In this document: one piece after another, positions 1-6,397 of the stretch
Numbering within the stretch: position 1 is the stretch's first letter
Layout: every line of letters starts with the position of its first letter
DNA from: QZKY01 sp964488675
Lineage (GTDB): Bacteria; Pseudomonadota; Gammaproteobacteria; Burkholderiales; Burkholderiaceae_D
Length of the DNA: 11,728 nucleotides
Reading direction: 5' to 3'
Assembly (NCBI GenBank): GCA_964488675.1
Contig: CAZAWA010000071.1
Location: 1 to 11,728, forward strand
Notes under the pieces: generated by a model
Told to the model about the DNA's origin: nothing
Seen by the model: only the letters and a program-made list of their open reading frames with translations
Databases searched by the model: none
Translations under genes and position numbers: made by a program

Positions 1-182
1 GCATATCCTTCGACCGTTTCGAGCGTTATCAGGCCGAAGGACTGGTTCATAAGCAAGTACCATTCGATGCCTTGCTTGGCGCTATTTGCTATAATGATTC
101 GGTCAAGACCTCTGTAGAAGCCGAGTTCAAGAGCAAGAATATCGAACTCAAAATCGTCGCGGAAGCGAAGTGGTATCTGTGA
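1..182 (+). CDS. darT: DarT DNA ADP-ribosyltransferase toxin, C-terminal fragment
   Basis: This is the last 59 codons of a gene that enters from the left edge, read in the frame that ends at TGA 180-182. DarT toxins use NAD+ to ADP-ribosylate thymidine in single-stranded DNA and so block replication. The fragment carries the family's C-terminal signature: RYQAEGLVHK near its start, equivalent to the QAEFLV-type strand with the catalytic glutamate (here the 12th visible residue), and a closing WYL like the WY-aromatic ends of other DarT proteins. Its TGA overlaps the DarG ATG (TGATG), the usual toxin-first order. The NAD-binding N-terminal part lies outside the window, so it cannot be said whether the toxin is intact. 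The call rests on the motif plus the unmistakable DarG partner. Confidence 0.85.
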   Translation, partial: ISFDRFERYQAEGLVHKQVPFDALLGAICYNDSVKTSVEAEFKSKNIELKIVAEAKWYL

Positions 183-1267
183 TGATAAAATATACAACCG
201 GCAATCTGATAGAAGCGGACGTTGAAGCCCTTGTGAACACGGTGAATACCGTGGGCGTCATGGGCAAGGGCGTAGCTTTGATGTTCAAAGAGGCGTTTCC
301 TGAAAACTACAAAGCATACGAGAAGGCTTGTAAAGCGAAGGAAGTTCAAATCGGCAAGATGTTCATTACTGAACGAAACCAATTTCTAGGCCCAAAGTGG
401 ATCATCAATTTCCCCACCAAGGGCCATTGGCGTTACCCATCAAAAATGGAATGGATCAAGTCTGGATTGGCTGATCTGAAGAAATTTATCGAAGACAATA
501 AGGTCAAATCCATCGCTATCCCGCCATTAGGCGCAGGGAACGGCGGACTTGAATGGAAGCAAGTTCGCGTTGAAATTGAGAAGACTCTGAGTGCGTTGTC
601 TAACGTAGAAATTCACGTTTATGAACCCACTGAAAAATATCAGAACGTGGCTAAACGCACTGGTACGGAAAATTTGACGCCGCCGCGCGCGCTTATTGCT
701 GAGCTTGTCAGACGATATTCAATCCTTGGAATTGAGTGCACTCTCTTGGAAGTGCAGAAGCTCGGTTATTTTATAGAGCGATTTGTTGTCGAGCTTGGAA
801 TCGAAAATAAGTTGGACTTCAAATTTACAGCCAATAAGTACGGTCCCTATTCAAATAAGCTGACTCACATGCTCGATGGTTTGGACGGCAGCTATTTGCA
901 TTGCGATAAACGATTGGCTGACTCTGGCCCCTTCGACATAATCCACTTCGATGACGCGCAACGAGATCGTGTTGCCACATACCTGAAGTCAGCAGATGCG
1001 AAGCCATATCTTCCAGCCTTGGAAGCCACATCGAAATTTATCGATGGATTTGAATCGCCGTTGAGCATGGAAATCCTTTCGACGGTGGATTGGCTTATCG
1101 CTGCTCAGAACGTTGCACCGGAAGTTGCTGCGGTGAAAGAAGGTCTAAAAAGTTGGCCGGGTGGCGAAGGTAGTGCAGAGCGAAAACTTAGTCTGTTCGA
1201 AGATCGGACAATTGGGATCGCTCTTGAAGCATTAGCCGAATCCGAACTGTCAGTTTCCAAATCGTAA
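182..1267 (+). CDS. darG: DarG DNA ADP-ribosyl glycohydrolase antitoxin
   Basis: DarG reverses the DarT modification by removing ADP-ribose from DNA, and its C-terminal part also binds and neutralises the toxin. The protein is 361 aa, normal for the family. Residues 1-150 are a macrodomain: GNLIEADVEALVN, the NTVGVMGKG loop at 22-30, NFPTKGHWRYPS with Lys80 in the position of the known catalytic lysine, and the phosphate loop PPLGAGNGGLEW at 114-125. Residues from about 165 to 361 are the toxin-binding domain, with QKLGYF (192-197) and KYGPY (219-223). I start at ATG 182, which overlaps the darT stop and suits translational coupling. GTG 179 and GTG 170 are in-frame alternatives but would lie inside darT. 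The toxin-binding domain resembles the neighbouring SocA protein (see findings). Confidence 0.93.
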   Translation: MIKYTTGNLIEADVEALVNTVNTVGVMGKGVALMFKEAFPENYKAYEKACKAKEVQIGKMFITERNQFLGPKWIINFPTKGHWRYPSKMEWIKSGLADLKKFIEDNKVKSIAIPPLGAGNGGLEWKQVRVEIEKTLSALSNVEIHVYEPTEKYQNVAKRTGTENLTPPRALIAELVRRYSILGIECTLLEVQKLGYFIERFVVELGIENKLDFKFTANKYGPYSNKLTHMLDGLDGSYLHCDKRLADSGPFDIIHFDDAQRDRVATYLKSADAKPYLPALEATSKFIDGFESPLSMEILSTVDWLIAAQNVAPEVAAVKEGLKSWPGGEGSAERKLSLFEDRTIGIALEALAESELSVSKS

Positions 1268-1304
1268 GCCGAAATTTGCGTACCCACTTCGTAGGCAATC
1301 TCGT

Positions 1305-1333
1305 TTGCCATTCGAGTAGTCGGGTGATGCAAT
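1305..1333 (+). promoter_or_regulatory. Candidate sigma-70-type promoter for socAB
   Basis: TTGCCA (1305-1310, five of six matches to TTGACA) is followed after exactly 17 bases by TGCAAT (1328-1333, four of six matches to TATAAT). It lies in the 106-bp gap between darG and socA and would start transcription near 1340, giving a leader of about 35 bases. Read by eye only. It would let socAB be expressed independently of darTG. Confidence 0.4.
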
Positions 1334-1353
1334 CTTGTTTTGTCGATAGATTG
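1330..1353. promoter_or_regulatory. Inverted repeat, candidate socAB operator
   Basis: CAATCT (1330-1335) and AGATTG (1348-1353) are perfect 6-base inverted arms separated by 12 bases. They cover the proposed -10 and transcription start of socAB, the usual place for an autorepression site. The arms are short and could arise by chance. Confidence 0.25.
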
Positions 1354-1373
1354 AAGACTTGGAGAGGCTAATC

Positions 1374-1928
1374 GTGCCAGCCCCATTCGACCCAAGAGCC
1401 GTAGCTAACTTACTACTGGATGTGGCTGACCGTTTAGAATGCTCAATTTCAAATTTATCTCTGCAAAAGTTGCTTTACTTCGCCCACGCCAAGTATCTGA
1501 TCGAAAAAGGCAGCCCGTTACTGAAAGGGCAGTTCGAAGCTTGGCAGTATGGCCCGGTTCATCCAGTGGCGTTCGGAGCGTTCAAAAAATGTGGGCGCGA
1601 GCCAATTAAGATTCGTGCATCTGCAATAGACATGATGACCCGCGAATCAAAGCCATTATCCCCAGTCGATTGCCCAAGCGCCCAACAGTATATTCTTGGG
1701 ATTGTTGCTGCTTATGGGCGTGTAAGTGCGGGAAGACTGGTCGATATTACCCACGCTGTTAACGGCCCGTGGGATTTTATAGTGAAAAGAGCGCAAGAAT
1801 CGGTTTCACTGGGACTCAAGATTCCCGATTCGGTGATCATCGAAAGATTCAAATACCAGTTGGTCACTGTTCCGCCGTCACCTAGAAGTGGAGAGCCGCA
1901 TGAAGATGCGCCGCTTACCGGAAATTGA
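1374..1928 (+). CDS. socA: SocA-type (Panacea/DUF4065) antitoxin
   Basis: A 184-aa Panacea-domain protein. It has the opening FDPRAVANLLLDVA, then LQKLLYFAHAKYL (30-42) and FEAWQYGPVHPV (54-65), the hallmark segments of the DUF4065/SocA family. In Caulobacter, SocA is the antitoxin of a type VI system and works as a proteolytic adaptor that delivers the SocB toxin to ClpXP. The same role is inferred here because a SocB-like gene follows and overlaps it by 29 bp. I choose GTG 1374 because GGAGAGG (1361-1367) sits 6 bases upstream. An in-frame TTG at 1359 would place that ribosome binding site inside the gene. Panacea proteins pair with many toxin types, so the SocA assignment depends on the downstream gene. 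Confidence 0.85.
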   Translation: MPAPFDPRAVANLLLDVADRLECSISNLSLQKLLYFAHAKYLIEKGSPLLKGQFEAWQYGPVHPVAFGAFKKCGREPIKIRASAIDMMTRESKPLSPVDCPSAQQYILGIVAAYGRVSAGRLVDITHAVNGPWDFIVKRAQESVSLGLKIPDSVIIERFKYQLVTVPPSPRSGEPHEDAPLTGN

Positions 1929-2619
1929 CTTGGCGCGTATCGCGCCTCTGACCACCGACGAAAAATATATCGCCCTCAGAAGACAGAAGGTGGCCAATCC
2001 ACCTTACTCTTACGACCCTCTCCGTGGCGTTCTTTCCGATATTCTGGATGTTGAATATCCACTTACGGGCAGGGCTGCTCCGACCTCTTGGGAAAAAATT
2101 GATCGAAAGCTTGTTTCACTGGCAAGAAAACCGGAGGAACTGAAAGCGAACCGCAAACTTGCTGAGATGTTGTACCACCACGCGGTTGCCGAAGGATTGA
2201 AGGGACGAAGCGAAGATTTCTTCCCTTTTCCCATCGGGATGACGGGAAAGGTTCGCTACTGGTTTCGACTTTCTTACATTCGGAAAGATCGACTGGTTGT
2301 TCCATTTCTTGATCCTAGAAAACAAAACAGCTTAGGTCCAAAAGGACGGCGCTTCGCTTTCTCAATGATGCATCAAGCTATTCGAGAGGCGGACCCTGAC
2401 TTTGAAGCAGCTTCATTTGAGATTGTTCACTTCGGCCGCGCAATGAATGGCGGCAGAACGATGAATGTTTATTCCGATGATACGGTAGAACTCTTCAGCT
2501 TCGAAGAGTTGGATGCAATGGTTCGCGAAACCTACGAAATTTGGGCGGTTGTTCTTCGTGAGAGGGAAGAGGAAGCGCGCAAAGCGGCTGGTTCACGTCG
2601 CGGTCCGTTGGGGATTTAG
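1900..2619 (+). CDS. socB: SocB-type DNA replication inhibitor toxin
   Basis: A 239-aa protein that I recognise as the SocB family from its N-terminal LPEIDLARIAPL, SYDPLR (37-42), TSWEKI (62-67), the central KVRYWFRLSYI and FSMMHQAIREADPDF segments, and the FSFEELDAMV...YEIWAVVLREREEEA end. In Caulobacter, SocB binds the DnaN sliding clamp, blocks replication elongation, and is normally removed by SocA and ClpXP. ATG 1900 is chosen because GGAG (1890-1893) lies 6 bases upstream. GTG 1888 and ATG 1906 are alternatives. The frame starts inside socA, which suggests coupled translation. I see no perfect clamp-binding motif; the nearest is TVELF at 195-199. The toxin role is inferred from family and context. 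Confidence 0.8.
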   Translation: MKMRRLPEIDLARIAPLTTDEKYIALRRQKVANPPYSYDPLRGVLSDILDVEYPLTGRAAPTSWEKIDRKLVSLARKPEELKANRKLAEMLYHHAVAEGLKGRSEDFFPFPIGMTGKVRYWFRLSYIRKDRLVVPFLDPRKQNSLGPKGRRFAFSMMHQAIREADPDFEAASFEIVHFGRAMNGGRTMNVYSDDTVELFSFEELDAMVRETYEIWAVVLREREEEARKAAGSRRGPLGI

Positions 2620-2813
2620 TCCATTCCGCCGACGAACCCTTCAGTCTTATCGTCATAGATCAGAGCGACTCGCACCGCGCCTCGGCAAATGCGCGAAGAA
2701 CATTTCAGTTCGCGCTCCACTTCGTCAATGTAGGCGTGAGCTACTTCAAAGCTACATCCGGTGGTGCCAATCAGAAATATTCCATAATGAAGGTTATTGG
2801 GATTGATCGACAT
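2616..2813 (-). CDS. Small hypothetical protein after the recombinase (uncertain)
   Basis: A 65-codon frame starting at ATG 2813, inside the last codons of the recombinase (20-bp overlap), and running to a stop inside the socB 3' end. The product begins MSINPNNLHYGIFLIGTTGC and continues with a charged stretch, AYIDEVERELKCSSRICRG. Its composition looks more like real protein than the other short frames here, and it is the only candidate filling the gap between the convergent socB and recombinase genes. Against it: no clear ribosome binding site and no family that I recognise. The frame can be extended to 2900 but would then overlap the recombinase by over 100 bp. Confidence 0.3.
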   Translation of the reverse strand: MSINPNNLHYGIFLIGTTGCSFEVAHAYIDEVERELKCSSRICRGAVRVALIYDDKTEGFVGGMD

Positions 2814-4365
2814 TGAATATTTTTCGCTGCTGACGCCACGAAAGAGGAAGCGTCCACTGAATCTTCGCGACATTTGAACATTCTGAATTCTGCCTCGCAA
2901 ATATCGCCTGAGCTAGATCTGGAGCGAGGAAAGCTAGACGTAATCCGTTTCGAACAGCTCTTGGATGCATCTTAACGGAATCCGCTAGGTCCTCGGCAGA
3001 CTTGTAAGTACCATTCATCAAGCTCTCAAGCCACATGTGAGATCGCGCGATTGCTTGAACGAGCCTGGGATTGGGTTCGTGCGCACTATCGCAATTGTCA
3101 GTCTCGATTTTGGCGAATGGCTTTGCAAAGGAAGGGGAACGTAGGATTTCAAGTATATTGTTCGCGCCGTTATTCTTTGCGGTGATGGCTTGTTTCAAAA
3201 AAATCTGAATTCTATTTTCGTGCATTACAATGCGTTCAACGTGGCTACTAATGGATTCTGCTTTCGAGATAGATCGTTTTGACTTTGCAAGATGCTGTTT
3301 CAGACTGGATGTAATGGTCCTCTCCAGTTCAGGAGCGGCGACGCGGCGGACTGATCCTGCTTCAGCTTTTCTGCCGGTCAGAAGTGCGGAGTTCACATAG
3401 AACCGATATCGGACGCCCCGCTTCGTTGTATAGCTAGGGCTCAGACGATTACCTCGATCGTCAAATAAGAGACCCGTCAGCGGTGATCCATTATTGGTTC
3501 GCTTTTGATGCCGGCGGATAGAATTTTTCTTCAGAAGAGCTTGAACGGAGTCAAAAAGTGATCTCTCGATGATTGCCTTGTGCTCACCTTTGAACCAATG
3601 CTCTTTGTGATTGACCTCCCCAAGATAGAGCCGATTTTTGAGTAAGTAGGCGAGGGGGCCATATGTGAATCGTCCGCCTCCCGATACTTGGCTATTCGCG
3701 CGTTTTCGTTTTCGGGTGATGATTTCTCGTTTATCGAGATCCACTATCAAACTCTCGATGGTCTTAAGATCCAGATATCGTCGGAAGATAAATTGAACTG
3801 TCTTTGCTTCTTCGGGATCTTCAAATAGTTTCTTGTCCTTCACGGGATAACCGAAGGGACTATTCCCGCCCATCCATTTGCCCTTTTTGCGTGATGCCGC
3901 GAATTTGTCCCGCACCCGTTCTGAGGACAATTCGCGTTCAAATTGAGCGAAGGAAAGCAGCACATTGAGGGTGAGGCGGCCCATCGATGTCGTCGTGTTG
4001 AATTGCTGGGTAACGGCGACGAACGACACTGATTTTGCATCGAATATTTCAACGAGCTTCGCGAAATCCGCCAGTGACCGCGTCAGCCGATCAATCTTGT
4101 AAACCACCACAACGTCAACGCGGCCATCTTCGATATCCTTGAGCAACCGCTGAACGGCAGGGCGTTCCAGAGTGCCGCCCGAGTAAGCAGGGTCATCGTA
4201 GCGTTGAGGAAGTGCTGTCCAGCCCTGGATGGCCTGAGACTTTATATAGGCTTCACAAGACTCGCGCTGCGCATCGAGGGAGTTAAATTCCTGCTCCAGT
4301 CCATGCTCGGTCGATTTACGGGTGTATATGGCGCAGCGCAGAGATTTTGTTGAAGTGGTCTTCAC
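2794..4365 (-). CDS. Large serine recombinase (resolvase/invertase-type site-specific recombinase)
   Basis: A 523-aa recombinase that probably excises or integrates the island through a serine-linked DNA intermediate. The resolvase domain (about 8-155) has YTRKS with nucleophile Ser18 and Arg16, YSGGTLERP with Arg68, and YKIDRLTRS with Arg93 and Arg96. The long E-helix QFERELSSERVRDKF follows at 141-155. The recombinase domain (about 165-290) contains GGNSPFGY and LLKNRLYLGEVNHKEHWF. The zinc-ribbon region is degenerate: LTGLLFDDRGN and FYVNSAL stand where CxxCG and the second cysteine pair normally sit. A C-terminal segment with AVRNGLRLAFLAPDLAQAI looks like an added helix-turn-helix. GTG 4365 is taken as the start because it overlaps the DUF2924 stop (GTGA), implying coupled translation. 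Attachment sites are not visible. Confidence 0.9.
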   Translation of the reverse strand: MKTTSTKSLRCAIYTRKSTEHGLEQEFNSLDAQRESCEAYIKSQAIQGWTALPQRYDDPAYSGGTLERPAVQRLLKDIEDGRVDVVVVYKIDRLTRSLADFAKLVEIFDAKSVSFVAVTQQFNTTTSMGRLTLNVLLSFAQFERELSSERVRDKFAASRKKGKWMGGNSPFGYPVKDKKLFEDPEEAKTVQFIFRRYLDLKTIESLIVDLDKREIITRKRKRANSQVSGGGRFTYGPLAYLLKNRLYLGEVNHKEHWFKGEHKAIIERSLFDSVQALLKKNSIRRHQKRTNNGSPLTGLLFDDRGNRLSPSYTTKRGVRYRFYVNSALLTGRKAEAGSVRRVAAPELERTITSSLKQHLAKSKRSISKAESISSHVERIVMHENRIQIFLKQAITAKNNGANNILEILRSPSFAKPFAKIETDNCDSAHEPNPRLVQAIARSHMWLESLMNGTYKSAEDLADSVKMHPRAVRNGLRLAFLAPDLAQAIFARQNSECSNVAKIQWTLPLSWRQQRKIFNVDQSQ

Positions 4366-4877
4366 CGCACACCTGCGCCGAAGCTTCCGTTCGATGTCGA
4401 TTTATCGGCTGGGCCTTCCGGAATCGTGCGAAGGCCAAAGAATCTTGGACCGTTCCAGCGCGTGCCAGTAATTTTGCGAGCCAGTTCCGAGAGGTTTGAA
4501 TAGTCTTTTCCTTCATAAGTGAAGCTGTTCCCACTGACAGTTACGCGATGTGATTTTCCTTTCCATTCGCGAACAAGCACCGAACCTGACTTGATCCGCC
4601 TTGGCAGTTCGGCTCGTGCTTTAGGATTCTTGGGAAGCGTCTTAATTATGCGATTTATCTCGCGACGCGTTGCCTCGCTCAAACCACCGTAGACACGCTC
4701 TTGAAGTTTATGGGCGATGCTTCTCCGAAAAAGATCCGGACCAAATGCGGCAGGAGGATTAGTTCGATAAAGTTCGCGCCATCTCGATCGCAACTCGGAC
4801 ATCCGGCGCCGGGGCAATTGGGCGATTTCTGCCTCGACTGCGGCGGCGTAATTTGGGCTATTAGAGACTTCGTCCAT
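4362..4877 (-). CDS. DUF2924 protein, recombinase partner
   Basis: A 171-aa DUF2924 protein. Features seen are AAVEAEIAQLPRRRMSELRS, a WRELYRTNPPAAFGPDLFRRSIAHKLQE-like segment split over its first third, and the C-terminal strand-rich part SGSVLVREWKGKSHRV, FTYEGKDYSNLSELARKITG and TRWNGPRFFGL. This last block resembles the small fold in which a short DNA-related domain reads 'G..Y.SLS.IA..ITG..WNG..FFGL'. The family is regularly encoded just before this type of serine recombinase in alphaproteobacteria, and the 4-base overlap with the recombinase fits an accessory or directionality role. That role is inference; the biochemical function is unknown. ATG 4877 has GAGG five bases upstream. GTG 4883 is an in-frame alternative. 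Confidence 0.88.
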   Translation of the reverse strand: MDEVSNSPNYAAAVEAEIAQLPRRRMSELRSRWRELYRTNPPAAFGPDLFRRSIAHKLQERVYGGLSEATRREINRIIKTLPKNPKARAELPRRIKSGSVLVREWKGKSHRVTVSGNSFTYEGKDYSNLSELARKITGTRWNGPRFFGLRTIPEGPADKSTSNGSFGAGVR

Positions 4878-5140
4878 TTGCACCTCGACCTAACGGGGTG
4901 CTGCACATGCATGCTCTGTATGAGAGGGAAGTCCAGTCGAATATATTGAGATGCGCGAGCATTTCCGCTTTGCAACATTGACTTAGAAAACTTCTTTTCG
5001 AGAGCTACGGCGGGCTCTTCATGGGAGCGAGCGTCCGCCTCCTCTTCCCGCGCCGACAAAAATATCGCCGTCAGCTTGAAGCAGGGACATTCGCGCTTCG
5101 TAAAGCCCCTTGATTGTAGGCCAGAGATGAGCGATTGGAA

Positions 5141-5368
5141 CTAGTCGTTCTTTAGTAACTTCCACGGTTCAACGCGAAGCGCTTTTGCAATCCTTGCGAT
5201 ATTGTCGATCGAAACATTCCGTTCGGAACGCTCGACTGAACTAAGGTAAGTGCGGTTTATGCCCGACTCGTGGGCAAGCGCCTCTTGAGTTAAACGGCGC
5301 GCCGCACGCAGCCGGCGCATGTTTCTCGCCAGCACGTCGCGAAGTGGCCCTTTGTGCGTTCGTTTCAC
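5141..5368 (-). CDS. XRE-family HTH regulator (controller-protein-like)
   Basis: A 75-aa protein that is little more than one helix-turn-helix domain. LARNMRRLRAARRLTQEALA is helix 1-2, ESGINRTYLSSVERSERNVS the recognition helix and the conserved SxxERxERN turn, and IDNIARIAKALRVEPWKLL the last helices. Size and sequence resemble the controller (C) proteins of restriction-modification systems and other small XRE repressors. It is divergent from the endonuclease gene starting at 5465, with a 96-bp shared promoter region containing repeated TTTTAAG elements, so control of that gene and of itself is plausible. The start is GTG 5368 and no ribosome binding site is obvious. An internal ATG (codon 17) would truncate helix 1. 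Confidence 0.85.
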   Translation of the reverse strand: MKRTHKGPLRDVLARNMRRLRAARRLTQEALAHESGINRTYLSSVERSERNVSIDNIARIAKALRVEPWKLLKND

Positions 5369-5383
5369 GATCGCAGAAGGTGC

Positions 5384-5415
5384 CCTAAGACGGTTTTAAG
5401 ACGACCGCTTTTAAG
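5384..5415. promoter_or_regulatory. Repeated TTTTAAG elements, candidate operator between XRE and endonuclease genes
   Basis: TTTTAAG occurs at 5394-5400 and again at 5409-5415, a 15-base period that is not far from 1.5 helical turns. The same stretch has the imperfect inverted pair AAGACGGT (5388-5395) and ACCGCTT (5404-5410). This is the only repeated structure in the 96-bp divergent region and is the natural candidate for XRE binding. Short AT-rich repeats can be accidental. Confidence 0.3.
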
Positions 5416-5464
5416 TTACATTCGTTCGAGTGAGGTTCTAGATCTGTCGACGAGTTAGCTACCG

Positions 5465-6391
5465 ATGGCCATAACTCCTACCGCTATAAGATATATAAAA
5501 TTAGGCAGGCGCGGACGATGGGAGGTGGCATCTCTCGACCGCCAAGAACTTCACTTCGGGCATGGAAAAGTATCGCATAAGTTGGCGCTCACACTAGATC
5601 GAGAAAAGATTCAGAATTTCAGAGTATCAACCGGTCGTGATAAGCGGGCTGCAGCCGACGACGCTAGAGAGATTATTGATTTTTATTCCTTGGATCAACG
5701 TTGTCTTTGGATCACGTTCGCCCGCGGCCATATGTGGTGGACTTTTGCCGAGCCTAAGGTCCGGTGGGTTGGAGGCGGAGGCGATACACAGGGCGAAAGA
5801 GTTCGAAATTGTGTTGAGCGCTGGAAAAATTTCGACTTGAAAAACAATCCCCTTGCCATCGAAACGCTGAGTACAAAATTGACGAAGGTTGCGAGCTACA
5901 GGCGAACTATTTGCTCTATTGAGCACGAAGAATATTTATTGCGGCGGATTAATGGTATCGTTGAACCACTCGTACTTAGAACTAACCAAGCGCTGCATGA
6001 ACTGGCCGATGTCACAAAGAAAGCGTTGGCAGGGCTAGACTGGCGCGATTTTGAGACACTTGTTGATATAATCTTTGCCCGTAGTGGGTGGCATCGGATA
6101 TCAGCCCTCGGAGGAACTCAAAAATCAAACGATATTATCTTAGAGAACCCGATTACGGGAGAACGATGTGCCGTACAGATTAAGTCCTCTGCCGATCAGA
6201 AATCATTGGAAAAGTTTGTAGTTCAAGCGGATGAGACCGGAAAATTTAACCGTGTTTTTTTTGTATGTCATTCCCCGAAAGAAAATCTGCTTATGGATGA
6301 ACGTCCGGATGTGCATATATGGGATGCAGGAACCTTGTCTCAAACAGCGATACGGCTGGGTCTAAGCAATTGGATAATTGAGCGCTGCTAG
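5465..6391 (+). CDS. Mrr-like restriction endonuclease with an extra N-terminal domain
   Basis: A 308-aa protein in two parts. Residues about 190-305 are an Mrr-type PD-(D/E)XK nuclease: LDWRDFETLVDIIF with Glu197, GGTQKSNDIIL with Asp223, and AVQIKSS with Gln238-x-Lys240, the QxK form of the catalytic motif. All three catalytic positions are present, so cleavage activity is plausible. Residues 1-165 form another domain, with IRYIKLGRRGRWE, WITFARGHMWWTF (82-94), an RNCVERWKNFDLKNNPLAIETLS-type stretch and the YRRTICSI strand. I recall similar N-terminal domains in other predicted restriction proteins. An EVE/PUA-like modified-base reader is a guess from the aromatic motif. It starts at ATG 5465 with no strong ribosome binding site, diverges from the XRE gene, and ends 6 bp from DUF5681. 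Confidence 0.82.
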   Translation: MAITPTAIRYIKLGRRGRWEVASLDRQELHFGHGKVSHKLALTLDREKIQNFRVSTGRDKRAAADDAREIIDFYSLDQRCLWITFARGHMWWTFAEPKVRWVGGGGDTQGERVRNCVERWKNFDLKNNPLAIETLSTKLTKVASYRRTICSIEHEEYLLRRINGIVEPLVLRTNQALHELADVTKKALAGLDWRDFETLVDIIFARSGWHRISALGGTQKSNDIILENPITGERCAVQIKSSADQKSLEKFVVQADETGKFNRVFFVCHSPKENLLMDERPDVHIWDAGTLSQTAIRLGLSNWIIERC

Positions 6392-6397
6392 TCAAAG

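Noticed and set aside
170..181. GTG 170 or GTG 179 as the darG start
   Set aside because: Both lie inside darT. ATG 182 overlaps the stop as TGATG and puts the catalytic lysine at residue 80, as expected for the family.
1359..1373. TTG 1359 as the socA start
   Set aside because: The GGAGAGG ribosome binding site lies downstream of it and is ideally spaced for GTG 1374.
4679..5059. 126-aa minus-strand frame overlapping the DUF2924 start and the gap upstream
   Set aside because: It runs through the well-supported DUF2924 gene in another frame, has low-complexity Glu/Arg content, and shows no recognisable motif.
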